Program-made: the position numbers and the translations under genes
Notes under the pieces: model-generated
What the model was told of the DNA's origin: nothing
The model's database searches: none
Seen by the model: the letters and a program-made list of their open reading frames with translations, nothing else
Assembly: GCA_054601695.1 (NCBI GenBank)
Contig: BAAHQB010000027.1
Location: forward strand, 1,178,001 to 1,242,000
Origin: Amorphochlora amoebiformis
Taxonomy: Eukaryota > Cercozoa > Chlorarachniophyceae
Length of the DNA stretch: 64,000 nt
Direction of reading: 5' to 3'
Shown here: one piece after another, positions 46,031-64,000 of the stretch
How positions within the stretch are numbered: the stretch's first letter is position 1
Layout: each line of letters starts with the position of its first letter

Positions 46031-46070
<40 letters not shown>
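44510..46070. repeat. (TA)n block with inverted copies of a 23-bp word
   Basis: TTGTAATCTAACATGCCCAT occurs forward at about 44731 and 44950, reversed at about 44799 and (variant) 44858, and as a forward variant near 45990. All are embedded in (TA)n and ATAATTATATA tracts. No exon. Confidence 0.9.
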
Positions 46071-46074
<4 letters not shown>

Positions 46075-46115
46075 CTTAGCATGCAGATATATGCAAAATG
46101 TTTACAAGTATAATG

Positions 46116-57360
<11,245 letters not shown>

Positions 57361-57399
57361 TAGTTTGATCTGAACGAGTTCGGTTGACGTTAGGTTGTT

Positions 57400-58855
57400 A
57401 CGTGCATATATTGTAGCACACATGGTCTATATTGTGTATATCGTCCATGGATATCATGCATATAGTTTATGAATATCGTGCATATCGTGCATGGATATTG
57501 TACCTATCGCGCATGGATATCGTGCATATGGTGCATGGATAACGTGCATATCGTGCTCGGATATCGTGCGTATCGTGCTTGGATATCGTGCGTATCGTGC
57601 ATGGATAACGAGCATATCGTGTAGCATATGTGCACATCGTGCATATGATCCATATAGTGGAGCATAGCGTGCATATGATGCATAGCGTGCATACGATGCA
57701 TAGCGTGCATATGATGCATAGCGTGCATATGATGCATAGCGTGTTATACGTGCATATCGGGCTGCGATGATCGTGCACATCGTGCATATGGTACATAAAT
57801 GTGATTCATAGCGTGTTATCGTTCACACCGGCGCATCGTGTATATGGCGGCCGTATTTTGTGCTGCATATCGTGGGGCATGGCGTATGATACATAAATAT
57901 CATGCAGGGCATGTTATCGTTCATAGCCGTATTTTGTGCTGCATATCGTGCGGCATAGCGTATGATACATAAATATCATGCAGGGCATGTTATGGTTCGT
58001 ATCGGGCTGTGGTGGTCTTGTATATGGCGGCCGTATTTTGTGCTGCATATCGTGCGGCATAGCGTATGATACATAAATATCATGCAGGGCATGTTATCGT
58101 TCGTATCGGGCTGTGGTGGTCTTGTATATGGCGGCCGTATTTTGTGCTGCATAGCTAGCATATCGTGGGGCATAGCGTATGATACATAAACATCATGCAG
58201 GGCATGTTATCGTTCATATGGTCTTCGTGTATGTGGCGGCCGTATTTTGTGCTGCATATCGTGCGGCATAGCGTATGATACATAAATATCATGCATAGCA
58301 TGTTATCGTTCATATCGGGCTGTGGTGATCGTGCACATCGTGTATAGGCCGTAGTTTGTGCTGCATATTGTGGGCATAGCGTACATATGCATCTAGCGTG
58401 ATATCGTGCAATGGTACATAAATATGATGCATAGCGTGTCGTGCACATCGGGCTGTGATTATCATGCACATCGTGCATATGCTGCATTTTGTGTTGCACA
58501 CCATGGGGCATAGCGTGCATATGATGCTTAGCGTGATATCGTGTATATTGGATATTGAACATGCATATGGTACATAGATATGATGAATAGCGGAATATCG
58601 TGCACACCGGGCTATGATGAGTGCACATCGTGCATAGGGTGCATTTTGAGGTGCATATGGTGTATTTTGTGGTGCATATCGTGGGGTATAGCGTACGTAT
58701 GATGCATAGCGACATATCGTGCACATGGGGCTGTGGTGGTCGTGCGCATCGTGATCGTGGTACATATTCAGTGATCGTGGTACATATTCATGCGTACCGT
58801 GCATATGCATACACATACCGTGCATGTCGTGTACTTTCTTGGAATGATCGTGTTG
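57400..58855. repeat. ATATCGTGCATA-type higher-order minisatellite
   Basis: 57400-57790: short GCATATCGTGCATGGATATC units. 57840-58320: about five ~110-bp units with GCGGCCGTATTTTGTGCTGC, GGCATAGCGTATGATAC and ATCATGCAGGGCATGTTATC. 58320-58855: decayed relatives. Long His/Met/Tyr/Cys-rich frames on both strands are repeat translation. Confidence 0.92.
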
Positions 58856-59175
58856 CAAATTGTGCTGTATATGGCGGTGCATACCGTGCAATGACGTGTA
58901 CTGTCTTGGAATGATCGTGTTGCATTGTGCTGTATATGGCGGTGCATATCGTCACCGCCATATCGTGCAATGACGTATGCTGTCTTGGAATGATCGTGTT
59001 GCACATTGTGCTGTATATGGCGGTGCATATCGTGCAATGACGTGTACTGTCTTGGAATGATCGTGTTGCATTGTGCTGTATATGGCGGTGCATATCGTGC
59101 AATGACGTATACTGTCTTGGAATGATCGTGTTGCATTGTGCTTTATATCGCGGTGCATATCGTGCAATGACGTTC
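58855..59175. repeat. ~67-bp tandem repeat, five copies
   Basis: Units contain CTGTCTTGGAATGATCGTGT, TGCATTGTGCTGTATATGGC and GGTGCATATCGTGCAATGAC. Confidence 0.93.
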
Positions 59176-59264
59176 ATATTCTGCATATCGTCGATATCGT
59201 CGTGCATATTCTGCATATCGTCGATATCGTGGTGCATGTGTCTTTTTCGTCGATATCGTGGGCA

Positions 59265-59490
59265 TATCGTGCATACCGTGGTGCATATCGTAGTGCATAT
59301 CGTGGTGCATATCGTGCATATCCATATCATGGTGCATATCGTGGTGCATCCTGTGGTGCATATCATGGTGCATATCGTGGTGCATATCGTGGTACATATC
59401 GTCGTGCATATCGTGGTACATATCGTGGTGCATATCGTAGTGCATATCGTGGTGCATATCGTGGTGCATATCGTGGTGCATACCGTCCAT
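59265..59490. repeat. 12-bp minisatellite CATATCGTGGTG
   Basis: About 18 tandem copies of CATATCGTGGTG with single-base variants, adjoining the 67-bp array. Confidence 0.95.
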
Positions 59491-59639
59491 ATCGTACATT
59501 TTCCAGAGCATGTTTGCATAGGTAATGTAGGTAATGGGATGCGTACCGTTCTAATTTGGGTAGCCGAAGTGATCTTTCCATCCGAAGGGTCTGAACTCAT
59601 GTTTACATTTGAACTCATGCTTCCTAAAGGACTTGTCTT

Positions 59640-59795
59640 TTTGTCTGGACTCATCTTTTCGTCTGGACTCATCTTTTCGTCTGGACTCATCTTTTCGTCT
59701 GGACTCATCTTTTCGTCTGGACTCACCTTTTCGTCTGGACTCACCTTTTCGTCTGGACTCATCTTTTCGTCTGGACTCATCTTTTCGTCCGACTG
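59640..59795. repeat. 18-bp minisatellite GTCTGGACTCATCTTTTC
   Basis: About eight copies with one variant (CACC for CATC). The length is a multiple of three, so frames on both strands stay open (SPDEKM or KDESRR on minus). No intact flanking gene structure supports coding. Confidence 0.92.
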
Positions 59796-59862
59796 CCCCG
59801 ACTAGCACACCAAATAGAGCTGCCAGAGAACAATGAATTGAATATCAGCTCTTTCCGATTAG

Positions 59863-60075
59863 GCAAATGTGGAACCATATGCGGTAGCGGGCTTTGTAAC
59901 CGTGTTACTAAACGCCCACCCACCCTCTCTGCCTTTTGTGTCCCACATCCTCAAACAACTATCGAAAACAGGCCAAACGGGTTGGAACCAATTGTTGTTC
60001 ATGCCTCTCTCACCTCCGCGTTGCCCTGCACAGCCTCTCTGTTCACCGCGCCGTGTGGCCAAAGCGAGAAAATAA
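59863..60075 (+). CDS. candidate exon of unknown gene
   Basis: After an AG at 59862 (TTTCCGATTAG) the plus strand reads ANVEPYAVAGFVTVLLNA, HPPSLPFVSHILKQLSK, GQTGWNQLLF. Composition is ordinary and helical, unlike nearby repeats, and the frame stays open to a TAA at 60073. The true exon probably ends earlier at a GT. A MIF4G/HEAT-like helical repeat is possible but unproved. It may belong with the Arg-Asp exon at 62061. Confidence 0.35.
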   Translation, partial: ANVEPYAVAGFVTVLLNAHPPSLPFVSHILKQLSKTGQTGWNQLLFMPLSPPRCPAQPLCSPRRVAKARK

Positions 60076-60619
60076 TAAAATCAAACATCGCCACTAGTAA
60101 TTTAGTACGGGGGTTATAAGTTTACCATCCAGCGAAAATTTCGCCGAAAAAGAAGGATTTGTATCTAATTTATCGGCTTGGAATGAGAAGATGGGGAAAG
60201 AGGTACTATGAGTGCTTCTTTTTGAATGTTTTTTGCGTTGTTTCTGGCGTAAAGCAAGGAAGTTGTTGGAAAGGTCGGGTTACATGTTGTTGCATGTATT
60301 ATGTACAGGCATACGATACTCATACAGGCCAAAGCGCCTAATAGGAGTGGCTGACCCTGCACGCGCCAAATTCCCCTCACGTTTCCATCTTTCCATCTTC
60401 CCACATTTTCAACCAACTGCCACACCTGCGCTCAAGTGCGGTCCAGTGCGGTCCAGGCTGTCCAGATGCTATGATTATGAGGGCTGCTCTGGACGGTTGA
60501 TGACCACATCAACTCAACAACGACACGTGCCCTTCAACAACTCGATCACACTAACAACACTATCTATCTCTGCTAATCTATCATGCCCATCTTTCAAACT
60601 GCTACCACTCCCGCGCTGT

Positions 60620-60905
60620 ATATCTATCTATCATCTCTATCTATCTATCCATCTCTGTACGTCTACTATTCTCTATCTATCTATCTCTTATCTATCTATT
60701 CATCTCTATCTATTCTCTATCTATCTATATCTATCTATCTATTCATCTCTATCTATTCTCTTTCTATCTATCTATCTATCTATTCATCTCTATCTATTCT
60801 CTATCTATCTCTCTATCTATCTATTCATCTCTATCTATTCTCTATCTATTCTCTATCTATCTCTATCTATATCTATTATCTATTCATCTCTATCTATGCT
60901 CTCGC
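60620..60905 (+). repeat. (CTAT)n tetranucleotide repeat with CTCTATCTATTCTCTATC units
   Basis: Composite array of CTATCTAT and CATCTCTATCTATTCTCTAT. The Leu/Ser/Ile/Tyr frames are repeat translation. Confidence 0.93.
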
Positions 60906-60963
60906 TCCCAAACGTTACTATAAGCATATATACCTGCTCCCCATACAATACATATATATATAT

Positions 60964-61033
<70 letters not shown>

Positions 61034-61039
61034 TATTTG

Positions 61040-61088
<49 letters not shown>

Positions 61089-61120
61089 GTATGCATGTGT
61101 GTGTGTATATTATACATATT

Positions 61121-61175
<55 letters not shown>

Positions 61176-61224
61176 TATTATTTATTGTTTTTTATATATA
61201 CATTTATATGTGTGTATATACATA

Positions 61225-61294
<70 letters not shown>

Positions 61295-61345
61295 TGTGTG
61301 TGTGTATGCATGTATGCATGTATGTGTGTATTTATGTATACATAT

Positions 61346-61390
<45 letters not shown>

Positions 61391-61405
61391 CATATATATA
61401 TATAT

Positions 61406-61800
<395 letters not shown>

Positions 61801-61816
61801 AATATATATATATATA

Positions 61817-61868
<52 letters not shown>

Positions 61869-61940
61869 TGTAAGTATGTATGTATATATACATATATATA
61901 TACACATATGTGAGTACATCTATCTTGTGTATACACATAT

Positions 61941-61996
<56 letters not shown>

Positions 61997-62060
61997 GGTG
62001 TGTATAAAAATACACATTGAACATGAATATTTAAAATTGATATTTGAAATTCTTTTTCAG

Positions 62061-62221
62061 AGGCGCGGAGGGCGCTGGGATGATCGCAGAGGTAGGGACC
62101 GGGACTGGGAACGGGACCGCGACTGGTATCGGGACCGGGATGGGGATCGCGATGCCAATAGCGACAAGGATAACAGTTCAGATGGGAAAAGCTCCATCGT
62201 GAGCGCTCGCGACTATTCACG
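62061..62221 (+). CDS. Arg-Asp-rich exon, copy A
   Basis: TTCTTTTTCAG precedes the exon and GTATAT follows it. It reads [20 protein letters not shown], then [20 protein letters not shown], then [13 protein letters not shown]; phase 0 in, 2 out. RD/RE-rich tracts are typical of nuclear RNA-processing proteins. The upstream part of the gene should lie to the left; the exon at 59863 is a candidate. Confidence 0.55.
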
Positions 62222-62427
62222 GTATATCTTACTAAGCCATTTAATAAGTATATATTTACATAATTGTCTAGTTTGCATCTACTAGATCTGGTGCATATCC
62301 TCTACACGTGTATTATATACTAAAGTTTACAGTAAACTCTTTACTCCCCTAGACTCCGATGTGCTAGACTGTAGTAATACTACTGGCCTAGAGTACTAGA
62401 CTACTAGTTGTACTACTAGTGTGTCGG

Positions 62428-62703
62428 GAAAGGATTAGGATTAGGGTTAGGGTTAGTCGGGTTAGGGTCATAGTAGGATGTTCTAGATCTAGTAGATAAT
62501 ACGCTAGAGCGCCGGGTCAGGGCGTCGGGTTAGGGTGTCGGGTTAAGCTGTCGGATTAGGCTATCTGGTAAAAGTGTCGGGTTAGGATAGGGTGTCGGGT
62601 GTAGGGTGTCGCGTGTAGGGTGTCGGGTTAGGGTTAGGGTTAGGGTTAGGGTTAGGGTTAGGGTTAGGGTTAGGGTTAGGGTTAGGGTTTGGTTTAGGGT
62701 GTC
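62428..62703 (+). repeat. interstitial telomere-like repeats in copy A
   Basis: Mixture of GGGTTAGGGTGTC units and about ten perfect TTAGGG units (near 62630-62690), in the same orientation as the terminal telomere. Confidence 0.95.
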
Positions 62704-62776
62704 ATGTAAGTATGTATGTATATATACATATATATATACACATATGTGAGTACATCTATCTTGTGTATACACATAT

Positions 62777-62832
<56 letters not shown>

Positions 62833-62894
62833 TGTGTATAAAAATACACATTGAACATGAATATTTAAAATTGATATTTGAAATTCTTTTTCAG

Positions 62895-63055
62895 AGGCGC
62901 GGAGGGCGCTGGGATGATCGCAGAGGTAGGGACCGGGACTGGGAACGGGACCGCGACTGGTATCGGGACCGGGATGGGGATCGCGATGCCAATAGCGACA
63001 AGGATAACAGTTCAGATGGGAAAAGCTCCATCGTGAGCGCTCGCGACTATTCACG
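62895..63055 (+). CDS. Arg-Asp-rich exon, copy B (duplicate)
   Basis: Same sequence as 62061-62221, with the same AG and GT borders, 834 bp downstream. Phase 2 out to phase 0 in does not allow simple in-frame tandem inclusion of both copies, so it is probably a dead or alternative exon. Confidence 0.5.
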
Positions 63056-63540
63056 GTATATCTTACTAAGCCATTTAATAAGTATATATTTACATAATTG
63101 TCTAGTTTGCATCTACTAGATCTGGTGCATATCCTCTACACGTGTATTATATACTAAAGTTTACAGTAAACTCTTTACTCCCCTAGACTCCGATGTGCTA
63201 GACTGTAGTAATACTACTGGCCTAGAGTACTAGACTACTAGTTGTACTACTAGTGTGTCGGGAAAGGATTAGGATTAGGGTTAGGGTTAGTCGGGTTAGG
63301 GTCATAGTAGGATGTTCTAGATCTAGTAGATAATACGCTAGAGCGCCGGGTCAGGGCGTCGGGTTAGGGTGTCGGGTTAAGCTGTCGGATTAGGCTATCT
63401 GGTAAAAGTGTCGGGTTAGGATAGGGTGTCGGGTGTAGGGTGTCGCGTGTAGGGTGTCGGGTTAGGGTTAGGGTTAGGGTTAGGGTTAGGGTTAGGGTTA
63501 GGGTTAGGGTTAGGGTTAGGGTTTGGTTTAGGGTGTCGGG

Positions 63541-63941
63541 TTAGGGTGTCGGATGTCGGGTTAAGGTGTCGGGTTACGGTGTCGGGTTAGGGTGTCAGGT
63601 TAGGGTGTCGGGTTAGGGTGTCGGGTGTCGGGTTAGGGTGTCGGGTTAGGGTGTCGGGTTAGGGTGTCGGGTTAGAGTGTCGGGTGTCGGGTTAGGGTGT
63701 CGGGTTAGGGTGTCGGGTTAGGGTGTCGGGTAAGGGTTAGGGTTAGGGTTACTGGTTAGGGTGTCGGGTTAGGGTGTCGGGTTAGGGTTAGGGTGTCGGG
63801 TTAGGGTGTCGGGTTAGGGTTAGGGTGTCGGGTTAGGGTTAGGGTTAGGGTGTCGGGTTAGGGTTAGGGTGTCGGGTTAGGGTTAGGGTGTCGGGTTAGG
63901 GTGTCGGGTTAGGGTGTCGGTTAGGGTTAGGGTTAGGGTGT
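63541..63941 (+). repeat. subtelomeric TTAGGG / TGTCGGG variant array
   Basis: 13-bp units GGGTTAGGGTGTC interspersed with 6-bp GGGTTA and occasional variants (TGTCGGGTGTCGGG, TGTCAGG, TTACTGG). The share of pure TTAGGG rises toward the end. Confidence 0.97.
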
Positions 63942-64000
63942 CGGGTTAGGGTTAGGGTTAGGGTTAGGGTTAGGGTTAGGGTTAGGGTTAGGGTTAGGGT
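63942..64000 (+). repeat. telomere, (TTAGGG)n
   Basis: Perfect GGGTTA repeats to the last base. The G-rich strand runs 5' to 3' toward the right edge, as at a right chromosome end; the array probably continues beyond the window. Confidence 0.95.

Larger units (their letters stand above)
61869..63540 (+). repeat. tandem direct duplication, two ~835-bp copies
   Basis: Copy A is about 61869-62703 and copy B about 62704-63540. They appear identical apart from TA-tract length. Each holds TA repeat, an Arg-Asp-rich exon, CTAG-rich spacer and telomere-like repeats. The junction joins TTAGGGTGTC to ATGTAAGTATG. Near-identity implies a recent event. Confidence 0.95.

Noticed and set aside
58155-59780. 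Long Met/His/Cys/Tyr-rich frames such as HDMHHDMHH and CTTICTTIC
   Set aside because: Produced by the 12-bp and 67-bp arrays, whose periods preserve or mimic reading frames.
59551-59836. KDESRRKDESRRKGESR minus-strand charged protein
   Set aside because: An 18-bp repeat keeps three frames open; no splice partners or conserved flank were found, so it is left as a minisatellite.

Overview
This is a eukaryotic chromosome end. The right edge runs into a pure TTAGGG tract in the orientation expected of a right-hand telomere, preceded by degenerate TTAGGG/TGTCGGG repeats and an ~835-bp direct duplication. The rest is gene-bearing DNA whose introns and spacers are filled with long (TA)n tracts, other microsatellites and many minisatellites. 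Almost every long open frame is repeat translation (poly-Tyr-Ile, poly-Met, poly-Ser, Arg-Glu). The real genes were found by reading short exons between repeats and checking GT/AG borders and codon phase. The species cannot be named. Histone H4 is near-universal, H2A is an H2A.X type, and the gene set (DMGDH, caspase-like protease with a SAM-like domain, TRAF zinc finger, HMG box) suits an opisthokont or other intron-rich protist.

Layout. (1) 0.5-11.5 kb, minus strand: dimethylglycine dehydrogenase (DMGDH), 19 phase-consistent exons, 3' end off the left edge. (2) 11.7-21.7 kb, plus strand: mitochondrial-type Rieske non-haem iron oxygenase of the choline monooxygenase / glycine-betaine demethylase family, about 15 exons, divergent from DMGDH. 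The two fit consecutive steps of choline/betaine breakdown. (3) 21.7-23.2 kb: CTAG-rich spacer. (4) 23.2-30.9 kb, minus: exons for an HMG-box protein and, upstream, a TRAF-type zinc-finger / Arg-Asp-rich protein, possibly one gene. (5) 32.3-33.5 kb: intronless divergent H2A.X and H4 genes, each followed by a matching 3' stem-loop. (6) 34.5-35.1 kb, minus: ubiquitin-like-domain exons. (7) 36.8-37.6 kb, minus: exons resembling the C-terminal part of the caspase-like protein. (8) 37.6-46.1 kb: repeats and CTAG-rich spacer. (9) 46.1-55.2 kb, minus: caspase-like protease with an upstream SAM-like exon. (10) 55-60 kb: TA tracts and minisatellites. (11) 60-64 kb: orphan plus-strand exons, subtelomeric duplication, telomere.

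The most unusual signal is in the introns. At five exons the last bases of the exon plus the 5' splice site are copied, once or as a tandem array, into the start of the following intron. In one copy the donor GT is destroyed; in others it survives as a decoy. Two exons of the caspase-like gene also share a copied 3' splice site plus exon start. A dispersed tRNA-like SINE family whose copies abut (TA)n tracts may be one source of the TA repeats.
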